Both the position numbers and the translations under genes were made by a program. The notes beneath the pieces were generated by a model. That model was not told the DNA's origin, made no database searches, and worked only from the letters and a program-made list of their open reading frames with translations. A stretch of 64,000 bases of DNA, taken from positions 37,800,758 to 37,864,757 of the forward strand of contig NC_134080.1 of the NCBI RefSeq assembly GCF_000715075.1, given 5' to 3'. This document shows positions 33,632 through 43,881 of the stretch, in pieces. This DNA is from Nicotiana tabacum (taxonomy: Eukaryota; Streptophyta; Magnoliopsida; Solanales; Solanaceae). Within the stretch, counting starts at the first letter, position 1; every line of letters begins with the position of its first letter.

Positions 33632-35110
33632 TGATATGCTATAATTACGTATTTTAGTCGATTATTACACTCTAATTTACTGCACTTTAGTTGAGTTTGC
33701 GCTTTAATCGCTAGTGTTTTGCAGTAATTGTGTGTTTTATGCATTGTAAGTGTGATTCCGAGCTATATAGATGTTATGTAATGAATTTAAGTGGTTTGGA
33801 GCTTTGAAGTCTGAGTAATAGCTCAAGGAATTAAGCCGGGATCGCGTTCGGGGATCAACGGATGATAAAACAACAAAACGAAAACTCGAAGAGACATATT
33901 GTACACTGTCTAGTAAAATAGACATAACCTTTTACTCAGAACTCCATTTTAGATACACAATATACTGTTGGAAAGCTAACTCAAAGGGCTACAACTTTTA
34001 TGTTTTACGTTTTTCTAAATTCCAAATGGAACAGGGTCAAAAACCGCGACCACGGCAGAACCGCGACTGAGGGCAGTCACGGACAACTGAAGAATCTGAA
34101 AGGGTGTTTGGCCGCGGTTCCGGCGCGACCGCGGTGGAACCGCGTCAGGATGCGTAAATTTCAGGGACCAAAGTGCAAAATACGGGATTTTAAGCCCTAA
34201 ACCCTATATTAAACCAAGGAAGCCGGCCAAGAATTGGGGAGGACATATTTTTGACATAGATTTGACCTAAGGAGGCAGAGACACAATAGGAGGAAGGCTT
34301 GGGAATTCTTCTACAAGTTTTTTCTTTCCTCTTCCTATTTTTCATTGTTGGTTATGACTTTTAGTATTGTAGTTTTACATACTATTATGAATAGCTAATT
34401 TGTTATCTAGAGTTTTGATAGAACCTTTTGTAGGATAAAATCTTGTTATGTTTTATATAATTGAGCCGTAGTATAATCTCTATTTGTTCAACTACGTTCT
34501 TATTGTAGTTAATTGAAGAGCTCTCATTTAGCTGTGCCTATTTAGTGTGCATAACTCGGGAGAGAGTGCATATTTAGGTAATTGTTGAACAACACCACTC
34601 CCAAAGTATACGAGGGATCAATAACCGAGGGTTTAAAGGCGAGATTAGGGATAACGAAGCCTTGGGTGTGATCTGAAGTGAGCTGTATCAAAAGCCATCT
34701 AGCGTAGCTCGGGAGAGTGCGTCTAGTAAATTGTCGTGATTACTCGGGAGAGATTTACGGTAATAAGAGTGCTCATGATCGGTAGAGAATACTTAGGCGA
34801 AATTATAAAAGACATAGTGGGAAGAATTCCGACAATTGGGGAAATCATAACTCTAGACCTCCTTAATCTTGTCTCTAACCCTTAGTATCTTTAGTTGTTA
34901 ATTTATTATTTTAATTTGTTAATCAATTAGTTAAACACAAGAATCTAAATATCTATAAGTTAGGAACTGTTCAAGCTTGTCTTCTTGGTGATAGTGAACA
35001 GCTGTAGCTAAGCCTTAATTATCTGTGGGATTCGACTCCGGACTTGTAAACCGGATTATATTTGCAACGACCGCATCGTCCTTTTTATAAGGCATAGTTG
35101 GGCGTGATCA
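33632..35110 (+). mobile_element. LTR-A (Athila-like), plus strand
   Basis: Starts TGATATGC, ends GGGCGTGATCA. Bases 34330-35110 match the complement of LTR-B at roughly four bases in five, including the 'CTATTATGAATAGCTAATTT' block. The U3 half is different from LTR-B, so the two are different subfamilies. No primer-binding site follows 35110 and no polypurine tract precedes 33632. Confidence 0.8.
34043..34154 (+). repeat. GC-rich inverted-repeat cassette in LTR-A
   Basis: 'ACCGCGACCACGGC', 'GGCCGCGGTTCC' and 'GACCGCGGTGGAACCGCG' units that can pair, in an AT-rich LTR. A TATATTA sequence lies at 34205-34211. Confidence 0.65.
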
Positions 35111-36189
35111 CTTATGATTATGTTCCTGGGGTAGTGGAACGAATTTAGTTGGCCCAAGAAAACAATATAGTAATCTGCACTTCTTGGCCTTTAGATGAGG
35201 TATGTACTCCTGACTTTCTCGCAAGAAGAATTCCAGAATGTAGGTACCTTGTTCCTCATTCCTTGACTCCTTAATTGGCTCGGATGACTCTATTTCCATA
35301 TCATCATCCAAACATAGTGTGGAAAAATTCTTGGAGTATGGACCAATGCGCTCAACTACATGAACTTTAGGACTGTCAACATCCTCAACACCAATGACAC
35401 TAGAGTCAACTAAATATGTATTGTCAATGTCCTTGGTTGACTTTAGTATCTCTTCTACAACATCGGTATTCTCAAATTCTAGTTTGATTGATTATTGGTG
35501 TTCTACTATGGACTCCTCTATTGGCACCTCAATTTCTATCTCTAATGCACACTGCTCCTGGATACAATTCATAATATTATCTTGTTGAGCATTAAAGTCT
35601 TAACCAATTGCCTCACTTGTGCCTTCAGGTTAAAAATAATTACTTCTTGCCTTTGGATAGTATCCTATTGCTTTTGGTTAGTATCTCCTAACCTTTGTAT
35701 TTGCAGTTATTTATCATTACTTCGTTCCATGGGGCACTCTAACATATCTTTGATCTCCTTCAAGTCAGCTTCCTTGGGTTCTTTGTTCCTATTAACTTCA
35801 CCAAGAAAAGTAGAACCATCATACGAAGGGGTTGGGGAAGGATAAGACATATAAACACAACCATGAAAGTGAACATCTTGACCACCATACATATCGCACA
35901 TATTCCAAACCTAAGATTGAGTTGGTGCATAAAACTCGCTCTTGAAAATATTTTGATAATTTTGCCATGAGTGGTTTCCTCCACAATATGCATAAGGAGG
36001 ATCAAAAGTTGAATTAACAATATCAAAACTCTCATAATTCCAAGATGCCATATTTTTAAAATCAATAAGTAAAACAAAAATTAAAAAATCAAATATAAGA
36101 AAACAAAAATAAAAGTTCAAACTTGCAACCTAGCAATATGTACACCTACAGCTACACCATTAGTTCCCTGACAACGACGCCAAAATTTT
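35111..36189 (-). pseudogene. Gag fragment and leader of the Athila-like element
   Basis: On the minus strand, directly after LTR-B, 'TTTGGCGTCGTTGTCAGGGA' (36183-36164) resembles the TGGCGCCGTTGCCGGGGA primer-binding site used by Athila-type elements. ATG at about 36050 opens 'MASWNYESFDIVNSTFDPPY', a Gln/Asn/Tyr-rich N-terminus, then 'YGGQDVHFHGCVYMSYPSP' after a stop. Between 35900 and 35700 the frame is acidic ('EADLKEIKDMLECPMERSN'). Near 35311-35108 another frame reads 'LRESQEYIPHLKAKK'. The fragment ends exactly at the U5 end of LTR-A. The rest of gag and all of pol are missing. Confidence 0.6.
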
Positions 36190-36538
36190 ATCACGCCCAA
36201 CTCTAGTCCTAAAAAGGATAAGCGGTTGCTGCAAATATAATCCCGTCCAAGAGTCCGGAGTCTAATTCCACAAAGAACTAAGATGTAGCTACAACTATTT
36301 AATATCACTAAGAAGGCAAGCTCGAATAGTTTTTAAGTTATGAATATTAAAATTCTTATGTCTAACTAATTAACTAACAAATTAAAATAATAAATTAATA
36401 ATTAAAGATATTTAGGGCTGGAGACTAAATTAAGGAGGTCTAGAGTTATGATTTTCTCAATTGCCGGAATCATTCCCGCTACGTCTTCTATTATTTCACC
36501 AAAGTATCTCTACCGATCGTGAGTACTTTAGGTTTAGT

Positions 36539-36540
<2 letters not shown>

Positions 36541-36590
<50 letters not shown>
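36541..36590. repeat. (CT)25 microsatellite
   Basis: Fifty bases of uninterrupted CT dinucleotide inside LTR-B. The corresponding part of LTR-A has no such run. Confidence 0.98.
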
Positions 36591-36592
<2 letters not shown>

Positions 36593-37118
36593 AGCAACTA
36601 CCACAATTTACTAGACATATTCTTTTGAACTATGCTAGCTGGCACTAATTCCCTCTCACTACGATTGCACCAAGATTTTGTTATCTCTAATCCCGCCTTT
36701 AACCTCTCCGTATTGATCTCTCACATATGTTAGGAGTAATGTTGTTCAACAACTACCTAAATATGTACCCTCTCTCAAGCAATACATACTAAATAGGCAC
36801 AGTCAATAGATGGCCATTCAATCAACAGCAGTAAACACGTAGTTGAACAAATAGAAAAATCCAACGGCTCAATTATATAAAAACGTCACAAGAATTTATC
36901 CTACAAAAGGTTCCGTCAAAACCCTAGATAACAAATTAGCTATTCATAATAGTATGCAAAATTACAATACTAGAATACATAACCAATAATGAAAATAGGA
37001 AGAAGGAAGTGAAAAACTCGTAAAGAATTCTCCACCTTGTTCCTAGCGTGTTCTTACCTCCTTGCGTCGAATCCCCTCTCCAAAAATGTCTTCCCTTTCA
37101 AAAGTGAGTTTAAGGACT

Positions 37119-37126
37119 ATTTATAT
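37119..37126 (-). promoter_or_regulatory. TATA box of LTR-B
   Basis: On the minus strand TATAAATA, followed by the region shared with LTR-A. It lies about 63 bases downstream of the hairpin at 37189-37228. Confidence 0.6.
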
Positions 37127-37188
37127 GGGGTAGGGTTTGATTACGGCAAAATAATACAAGCAAAATTTGGAACAACCTTTTCAGGTTA

Positions 37189-37228
37189 GCTCGTTCACTC
37201 TCTCGTGCGCACGCGAGAGTGAACGAGC
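37189..37228. repeat. Near-perfect hairpin 1 of LTR-B
   Basis: GCTCGTTCACTC at the left pairs with GAGTGAACGAGC at the right, and the centre CTCGTGCGCACGCGAG is also nearly self-complementary. It is repeated with changes at 37325-37362. Confidence 0.85.
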
Positions 37229-37324
37229 AAAGTTCTTCTCTTTTTCTTTTCCTTCTAAGTCTCTCGTGTACTTCCATGCCTTTTTGCCCTAATTCGCTGT
37301 TTTTTAAGCTCTTCCTCAGCTAGT

Positions 37325-37362
37325 CTCGTTCACTTTCTCGTGTGCACGCGAGAATGAACGAG
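37325..37362. repeat. Near-perfect hairpin 2 of LTR-B
   Basis: CTCGTTCA... pairs with ...TGAACGAG around a CTCGTGTGCACGCGAG centre. It is a diverged copy of hairpin 1, with 136 bases between the two starts. Confidence 0.8.
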
Positions 37363-37546
37363 CAAAGTTTTTCTTTTGTCTTTTGGTCCCGAATCAATTT
37401 TTTTTGCTCACTATTCGTCTAACTTGATCATACACATAAGAATGCATGTAATGAGATTCACTACAAAAACTCATATAATCTACACTAATCACACAAGTTA
37501 TGCGATATAAGTAAACCGAAAAATATGCATTTTTGGCCGTATATCA

Positions 37547-37551
37547 ATTGA
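37547..37551. repeat. Right flanking direct repeat ATTGA
   Basis: Directly follows the outer TGATAT end of LTR-B and is identical to 33627-33631. Confidence 0.65.
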
Positions 37552-37834
37552 TTAAAAAATTAAATAATAAATCAGACCGACTATTTTTATGAATAAATTA
37601 ATTGGTAACGACAGGAATGAAGCGATTGGCTTGTCATATGATGACACAAAGTTAACGTGGACAGTCAAAACGCCCACCACGTTTCTGGTTAACATGCGTG
37701 TCAAATAGATAACCTCAAACCATGCAAATTAAACTGATAACTACTTAGAAAACATTTGTTTCTTATTTTCTTTCAACTCTCACAATTAGATTGCAATGCA
37801 ATTGGCTATAAATCTTTGGTAAATTACCATTTCA
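37552..37834 (+). promoter_or_regulatory. Promoter of the LEA-like gene: ABRE, RY and TATA motifs
   Basis: ACGTGG at 37655-37660 and its inverse CCACGT at 37677-37682 are ABRE/G-box cores. CATGCG at 37693 and CATGCAAATT at 37721-37730 are RY-type elements, the former overlapping GCGTGTC, which resembles a coupling element. TATAAAT is at 37807-37813. ABRE plus RY is the typical set for seed-specific ABA/ABI3-controlled LEA genes. The promoter lies just outside the inverted-LTR insertion. Confidence 0.6.
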
Positions 37835-38203
37835 ATGGCCACTCCGCTCAGCTTAAGTACTGTTAGTCCAACAAAAAGAATGTCTAACGAGAAAAATAAA
37901 TCTATGGAGAAAGAAGAGCAAGATCAGGAGAGAGATTATAAGGAGGAGGTCAGCCGTCGGGAACACCAACCACCATATGTTTCACCGATGCAGCCGCTAA
38001 CTAAGGAAGCGTACGGCGGTGGGATGTATGGGAAAGATGATGAAGGTGGTGGTCCGGCGAGGAAAGTGGATAAAAAACCACCAGCTAGTGAGACACAAAG
38101 TGCTGATGGACCAGCAGAAGCCACTCTTCAGCCCAAACATAAACCACCGCAGTCTTCCGGCGACCGTGACATTGATATCACCGGCCAATCTTACATACAA
38201 TAG
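37835..38203 (+). CDS. Small hydrophilic LEA-like (seed maturation type) protein
   Basis: An intronless frame of 122 codons without premature stops, the only host-type gene here. The product has no Cys, Trp or Phe and is rich in Glu, Lys, Pro, Gly and Gln, so it is likely disordered and cytosolic. Readable blocks are 'KNKSMEKEEQDQERD' (residues 21-35), 'PPYVSPMQPLTKEAYGGGMYGK' split as YVSPMQPL and KEAYGGGMYGK (about 47-67), and the end 'GDRDIDITGQSYIQ'. I recall similar C-termini in small seed LEA-like proteins but cannot name the family. Such proteins protect cells during desiccation. The first ATG lies only 28 bases after TATA, so translation may begin at the second Met (37880). The promoter motifs support seed expression. 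Confidence 0.65.
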   Translation: MATPLSLSTVSPTKRMSNEKNKSMEKEEQDQERDYKEEVSRREHQPPYVSPMQPLTKEAYGGGMYGKDDEGGGPARKVDKKPPASETQSADGPAEATLQPKHKPPQSSGDRDIDITGQSYIQ

Positions 38204-38470
38204 CTTAGTACCAATATTGAACGGTGATGTGTCTTAGTGGTAAAGAATCATCTTGTAATAAGCAAAATAAAGTTGGAATTATGTTTATAAATATTGTCCA
38301 GCCTTTTATTTACATCGGATCATTGAAAATAATTACGGGAAATCAGTTTCTTTTGAAACTGATTCTCGAAGAAAAATAATTTTCCTCGAAAGGGAAAAAA
38401 TTAATTTAACTCGGCCTTTTCCTCTTTTACCTCATGCCCATAATGTCCTATACATTTTTTCAAAATCGCT
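38204..38470 (+). other. 3' region of the LEA-like gene
   Basis: AATAAAG at about 38267 is a plausible polyadenylation signal, with GT-rich sequence nearby. No other feature. It appears to be non-repetitive host sequence. Confidence 0.5.
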
Positions 38471-38487
38471 AATAAGAAAAAAATTTA

Positions 38488-38661
38488 TGAGTAGAAGTTA
38501 TGTGGAGCAACATTCGCATCGGGCTCCATTCGGGGAATTGTGGAATTCGAGACTTCATTCGGGGAATTGTGGAATTCGAGACTTCTGGTTAAAGGAAAGA
38601 AGGGAAGATCAGTTTTATCTATGGATCAAAATTATGAGTAGAAGTTACGTGGAGCAACATT
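38488..38661 (+). repeat. Short direct repeats 3' of the LEA-like gene
   Basis: A 29-base unit starting CATTCGGGGAATTG is tandemly duplicated at 38527-38584. A longer unit, GAGTAGAAGTTATGTGGAGC, occurs at about 38488 and again at about 38635. An open frame over them (38487-38843) is a by-product. Confidence 0.8.
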
Positions 38662-38839
38662 TGAAAACATGTAAGGAATATGTAATACTCAAAAATATCA
38701 TGACAAACATTACATCCTTTACTCAAATTCTACCACGTGCACGATTATCATGCGACATGAACTTTTTTTACGATCAACCGCTCATTCTTTTTTTAAGGAA
38801 AAAGGTACTTATATTAATAATAATAACAACAGTAGCACG

Positions 38840-39960
38840 TTAGGGTATGGGATCCATAGCATTGTTATTAGTACATATTAGAGAAATGCCTTTTAAGGCA
38901 CAGTTATCGTCTAAAGCCGTTAGGTGGTTACACACATTTATAGAACACGTTCTAACATACATATGTCCATCTTGATCCTTGCAATAGGCATCCATTGCGA
39001 AGATATGAGGTGAAACAAAATAACAAGTTGTATTATAATTAAGAGATATTAGAGCTTCTTTTGCCAATTGGTGTGCTACCATGTTCCCTTCACGAAAGCT
39101 ATGCTTCATTGTGATCTCCCCTTGCTGTGTTGTTTTCTCCATTAACCACCTGCATTCATGAATTAAATTATTGTAAGTAGGATAATCCTCATAAAGGAAG
39201 TGAATGACCTCTGTGACATCTGTTTCAACTTCAACTGGAATATGTTTTCCTTGATAATTATTTGAAGTGCATGCCGTAGTGTTTGGAGTTCAGCCTGGAT
39301 AGGTGATGTTGTGGGATACTTCTCGTAGTAGCCCAGTATTCATTCGCCTTTGTTTTCCACTGACACCTTCATGTAAACAGCTATTGTTGAAGGCTCCATC
39401 AAAATTGAGCTTGTACCAATTCCTTGGAGGAGCTTGCCACTTTACTTTAAGCTTGACTTTTATATTATTAGTAGTAGACTTAGATGTTAACAAGTGGTAT
39501 TCCAATGCTTGGTTAATAACGTTGGTCGTGTTGATATGGTTGCTAGTATTATTCACATTGTTTTCATTTCTGTTTCGCCAAATAGCCCATAATACAAATG
39601 GAAAAGTTTCTTCCCATGTGATGAATTTGTTGGTTATTTTAGGATTCCTAGTACGTAAAAAATCTACCCAATGTTCATTATCCATTTGATTGTTTATGTC
39701 CACTCCCATGGTTTGCCAAAAGGTTTGAGCCACCGTGCATTTCCAGAAGATGCAAATTGTGGATTCAATCATGTTCTTGCATATGTGGCAGTTTGTGTCG
39801 ATGTTAATACAAATTTTTCCAAGGTATTCTCTAATAGGGAGATGTGAGTGATAGCATTTCCATAGGAAGAACTGAATTTTCCTTGGACATTTTATGCCCT
39901 AAATCCAATTGAATTTTTTATTTGGTGGGAATTGTTTATCAATCAATTGATAACAGGAAG
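38840..39960 (-). pseudogene. LINE zf-RVT and RNase H region
   Basis: Read on the minus strand. A Cys/His pair 'CHICKN...ESTICIFWKC' (about 39790-39740) is the zinc-binding zf-RVT segment that ends plant LINE RTs. 'FPFVLWAIWRNRNENN' follows (about 39600). 'WYKLNFDGAFNNS' (about 39410) begins RNase H, and 'REGNMVAHQLAKEA' (about 39090) is its C-terminal catalytic helix. Frameshifts near 39290 and 39140 separate the parts. RNase H would degrade RNA in the RNA-DNA hybrid. Confidence 0.8.
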
Positions 39961-40475
39961 ATGTTGTGAATACCCCATTACGGTTCATACTCCAGATGGG
40001 GTTGTTGATATGAGTAGGGTAGGAGGGTGTAGCTAAGGAATGGATACTAGTAATAATGCTTTAAGGAAGCTTAAAATAAATTTTTGTTAGATCCCATCAA
40101 TTGTTATTCTGAATGTCTTTGATTTTTAAGCAATTTTCATTATAGGTTAGGGGAACAATAATATTATCTCTAAGTTTGTTGAAGTTTGGGATCCAGTTTG
40201 TGTCCCAAATATTCATGTTCTGTTGTTGGTCTACTGGCCTCCTTATTGCTTGCTTACATATAGTCCATCCCTTTAATAGGCCTTTTCAAGTATTAGAGAA
40301 ACCTCCAGTTCTACTAATATGCACATACAAGCTAATGAGAACACGAGCCCAGAGAGATGACGGGTTATTAAGAATACGCCAAGCTAGGCTGACCAGAAGG
40401 GCTATATTTTTAGATTTTGCTTTTTTAATCCCTAAGCCCCCTCATCCTTTGGGTTTGTTACCATATTCCAACCAA

Positions 40476-41668
40476 TTAGGTGGATTTTTTCTTTTCTCTA
40501 GTAGTCCCCCGTAGGAAATCTCTCTGAATTTTGTCAATTTGCTTCAATGTTTTACTAGGAAGTTTAGATAATTGCATTAGGTGATTTGGGATTGTGTTAA
40601 GAGTGGATGTTATTAAAGTGCACCTTCCCGCCATGCTCAGCCACTTAGCATTCCAATTATTTAACCTTGTCCGCATTTTACCAATTACGGGTTGGTAGTC
40701 TTTATAATGCCTAGGGTGGTTTTGGAGCATGGTAAAACCTAGGTAAGTACCAAATGATTTGCTAAATTTTATGTTAAATTTGTTTGTGGCCATTGTGATA
40801 TTATCCTTAGTGCAAGACCTTGACACTAATAATTTAGATTTAGCCCGGAGAGGTAACAGAAACTTTCCATGCTATTCCACATAGTAGTGATTGTTTTATT
40901 GTTTGCACGACCCATTAAAGTTAGGTCGTCTGCAAAGAACAAGTGGGACAAGGGTGGACATCTTTTGTTTAGTCTAATGGGGTCCCAATTATGAATATCA
41001 ACTTGATGTTCAATATTTTTGGACAACATGTCCATGCATAAGATGAAAAGATAAGGGGACATTGGATCACCCAATCTAATTCCCCTAGAGGGATAGAATT
41101 CCTCCGTTTTATTTTTATTTACTAAAATGGAGATAGTACTAGTTGATATACAGTTAAGGATTAGGGAAGATATATTAGGAGGAAAGTTGAAAATTTTTAG
41201 AGTTCTGTAAACATATGACCACTCTAATTTGTCAAAAGCCTTTTCTAGGTCAAGCTTTAGAATGCAATTATCTTTTCCTTTATGAGTGTTAAACCGTTTT
41301 AACACTTCTTGGACAATGAGAGCATTGTCACTAGCTCGCCTATTTTTAATAAATCTACCTTGTTGATCGTTAATAAGATGTTTTAGGAAGGGTATGATGC
41401 GATTAGCAATGACTTTAGTGACCACCTTGTACAAAGTGTTGCATAGGCTTCTAAATTTTTTTAATTGATTTGCATTAATGAATTTAGGGATCAAACATAA
41501 GTATGTTTTGTTAATTTGATGAGGCATAATCCTTGTGTCAAAGATTTTTTGGCACAAATTGATGACCTTACTGCCTAGAATTGGCCAGAACTTCTGGAAG
41601 AAGAAGGGGTGTAGACCATCTGGTCTAGGTGTTTGATTTGAAAGAGAAAATAGCTTTTCTAATCTCAT
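40476..41668 (-). pseudogene. LINE reverse transcriptase
   Basis: On the minus strand: 'PRPDGLHPFFFQKFW' (about 41620), 'KTYLCLIPKF', 'RFIKNRRASDNALIVQE' (about 41340), 'LKLDLEKAFDKLEWSYV' (about 41255), 'GIRLGDPMSPYLFILCMD' (about 41080) and the catalytic FADD at 40936-40925. The thumb continues past a frameshift at 40826 as 'SRSCTKDNITMATNKFNIKFS' and 'YKDYQPVIGKMRTRLNNWNAKWLSMAGR' in pieces. The catalytic motif is intact, but the frame is split and the upstream part (41669-41950) is degraded. Confidence 0.9.
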
Positions 41669-42362
41669 GATTTTTTAATTTACTATCAAGGCCGGATAGG
41701 TCAATGTTTGTTGTAGGTAATGTTATTTGATTTTATGGCTTTCCAGTTAGTATTATCATGAGACGTAGTAAAGATACTCTGGAAGTGATTAGAAACATAC
41801 GTTATTAGGGCAGATTGATTTTCTATCCAATTTTCGGAGTTATCTTTAAAAAAGATAATATTATTTCTCTGTCTATGGTTAGTGGCTTGAATATGGAAGA
41901 ATTTTGTATTTACATCCCCTTCGTTTAACCAATTGACCCTAGAGCATAATTTTCAGTAGTCCTCTTCTAATTTAAGGATTGTGTCATAATATTCAATAAG
42001 ATTTACTTCTAGGTCTCTAAGGTATTGACTAGTTTGGTAGCTAGGAGAGTTTTGAATACCATTTATACGTTTTAATGATTTTTGTTTCCTAGCAAAAATA
42101 TTCTCAAAGGTAACTTGTTTCCATTCTAATACATTTTTGTGGAATGACTCCGTCCCATCAATTATATCCCTATTTGCCCAACTATCAGACACCACTCTAA
42201 GGAAATCTGGGTGGGAGCACCAGAAGGTTTCAAGTCTAAATTGACCTATCATGGTTATTAGTAAGGTTAACCAAAATGGGATTATGGTCCGAGTGTAATT
42301 TAGGTAGATGTGTCACTGTAACATTGGTGAACTCTTGTAATCACTCGGAACTAAAGTATATC
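41669..42362 (-). pseudogene. LINE endonuclease-RT linker
   Basis: The open part 42252-41953 on the minus strand reads 'FRLETFWCSHPDFLRVVSDSWAN' and 'NVLEWKQVTFENIFARKQK', the usual linker of plant LINE pol ('W...F' and 'WN...FGNI' type blocks). Stops and shifts on both sides. Confidence 0.75.
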
Positions 42363-42971
42363 CTATCTAGCCTTTCCATTATTAGGCCTCTTTTTTCTCC
42401 TACGATGGTTGGACCATGTGTATTTACACCCCTTAAACCCCAGGTCTACTAAATTACAGTAGTTATTTATTAGGGACTTAGCCCTTTTTTGATTGATAGA
42501 TCTGCCCTCAAATTTGTCCTCTGAATTTATTATTTCATTAAGATTCCCCCTCCCTCCGATTAACCATGGTCCATTATACCTATCAAAAGTGTATTTAAGG
42601 TTTTCCCATAACAACTGCCTATGAGCTATATCATTACTAGCATAAACAGTAGAAAATAACCAAGTAAGGTTTTTAGGTTTTACCTCTATCATTGCATGAA
42701 TTGCTTGACCATTCCTAGTAAAGTTGCTAACCGTCACCACATCATGATTCCACAATATTATCAAACCTCCAGCTTGCCCACTAGCAGGAACCTTAACCAT
42801 CTCAGTGAAGTGAAAATCTTCTAGGATGGAAACATGACTCTCCATTTTCGTTTCCAACAAAGCAACTAGGCATGGCCTATGGGTATCCATAAGCTCACGA
42901 AAATGTCTCTTAAAGGTAGCATTGTTAGCTCCTCTCACGTTCCAAATTATGATATTATTTGGTTGATGCAT
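42363..42971 (-). pseudogene. LINE AP-type endonuclease
   Basis: On the minus strand 'IIIWNVRGANNATFKRHF' (about 42950) is the N-terminal block, 'LVALLETKMESH' (about 42870) holds the catalytic Glu, and 'STVYASND' (about 42645) follows. The expected GDFN-like metal-binding motif appears as 'WLIGGRGNLNEI' (about 42565): Arg-Gly replaces the Asp-Phe, so the enzyme would be inactive. 'DLGFKGCKYTWSNHR' (about 42425) is the later conserved block. The enzyme nicks target DNA to prime reverse transcription. Confidence 0.88.
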
Positions 42972-43008
42972 GAGATGATTGTTAATTGGGATGTTGTTGG
43001 GGTTCCTC

Positions 43009-43881
43009 TTATGGAGGAACCAAAATCACCACATGTTTCTCTACCGTGGGATCATGAGGAGGGCGAATGTCCAAGGAGCACTTGTAAAGTGTCATCGGGC
43101 AGCTGAAGATAGACTTCATTTCTAGCATCTCCTTAAAGATGAGTATTTTTACCTCGCTTAGGTTTGAAAAAACTACTGCTGGCTCCCCCAAGTGGGCCAA
43201 GTCGTCGTCGTCCTCCTCTTCTTCCTCCTGAAGCCCTTCCTGGTTCTGCATGTTTTGTATTGGGGCTTGATCTTCCATTGGATCTGGTTGTGGACCTTGT
43301 TGCTGGTCTTGCATGTGCTGTGGAGTCCACTGTGTAAAGATGGGGTTCAGAAGCATCATGTCCTCCGGTGCAAAGAAGGGGAGGTTGATAGGTGGATTCT
43401 GTTGGTTGGAGTTGTGGGGTATGTTCCACATTTGTTGCATGATTTGTACTAGATTTTGGTTCAAGGAGGGGGCTAGAGGTTGGAGGATATTGCTCATCTA
43501 CATTTGATTGACATAGTTGTTCATTGCTAGGCCCATCCCTTCTGAGATTAGTTGTGCAAGAAAGTGTGTGTTTTGAATTATTAGGATTTACTCATGACCG
43601 TTGATTTCCATATTGAAGGAGATTGCATGCCCTTAGAGACCAATTCCACCCATGATTGTGGTACATGGTTGGGTGGATTCGGGGGTTGGGCATATATTAC
43701 TAGATTTGGGGGGAATTGATGAGGAAGTGGTGGTAAGTTGTTCATTCTTTGGTTCCTTGAGAGATAAATTAGTTGGATCAACCGATATCTCCTTCTCAAG
43801 GTAAGTGGAGGTCTTGGCATTGTTGGTATGTTCAGGTAATATAGGAGAGATACAATCTATTGGGGTAGTAGGTCTTGCAAT
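43009..43881 (-). pseudogene. LINE ORF1 C-terminal part
   Basis: On the minus strand an open frame enters from the Ogre-E border at 43881, Pro/Ser/Thr-rich, to a stop near 43634. Further pieces (43497-43009) are Gln/Pro-rich with an acidic run ('EEEEEDDDDLAHLGE', about 43220). No zinc knuckle or RNA-recognition motif was recognised in the part present. Plant LINE ORF1 proteins are RNA-binding; here the N-terminal half lies on the other side of the Ogre-E insertion or is lost. Confidence 0.55.

Larger units (their letters stand above)
33632..37546. mobile_element. Inverted-LTR retroelement insertion (3915 bp)
   Basis: LTR-A on the plus strand (33632-35110) and LTR-B on the minus strand (36190-37546) belong to one family and point toward each other, enclosing a minus-strand primer-binding site and gag fragment (35111-36189). 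Both outer ends are U3 ends (TGATAT... and its complement), and ATTGA flanks the whole unit. A normal element has LTRs in the same orientation. Neither LTR alone has matching flanks: LTR-A would need ATTGA after 35110 but has CTTAT, and LTR-B would need it before 36190 but has ATTTT. Confidence 0.65.
36190..37546 (-). mobile_element. LTR-B (Athila-like), minus strand
   Basis: On the minus strand it begins TGATATACGGCC (outer end 37546) and ends GGGCGTGATA (36190), followed by a primer-binding site. A (CT)25 microsatellite is at 36541-36590 and two long hairpins at 37189-37228 and 37325-37362. A TATA box is at 37119-37126. No gene. Confidence 0.82.
38830..43881 (-). mobile_element. L1-type LINE with RNase H, minus strand, interrupted at 5' end
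   Basis: On the minus strand the order is ORF1, AP-type endonuclease, RT (FADD), zf-RVT and RNase H, which is that of plant L1-like LINEs with an added RNase H. The 3' end is near 38830, with an AT-rich (TTG/TTA) tail. The 5' end is cut at 43881 by the Ogre-E LTR, in an open frame, so the LINE once extended further. All frames are broken. Confidence 0.85.

Noticed and set aside
33632..35110. LTR-A as an independent solo LTR
   Set aside because: Its flanks ATTGA and CTTAT do not match, whereas ATTGA matches the far side of LTR-B. Not excluded if the duplication has mutated.
38487..38843. Open frame of 118 codons downstream of the LEA-like gene
   Set aside because: It is built from duplicated segments (the same MSRSYVEQH start occurs twice), has a low-complexity tail and no domain.
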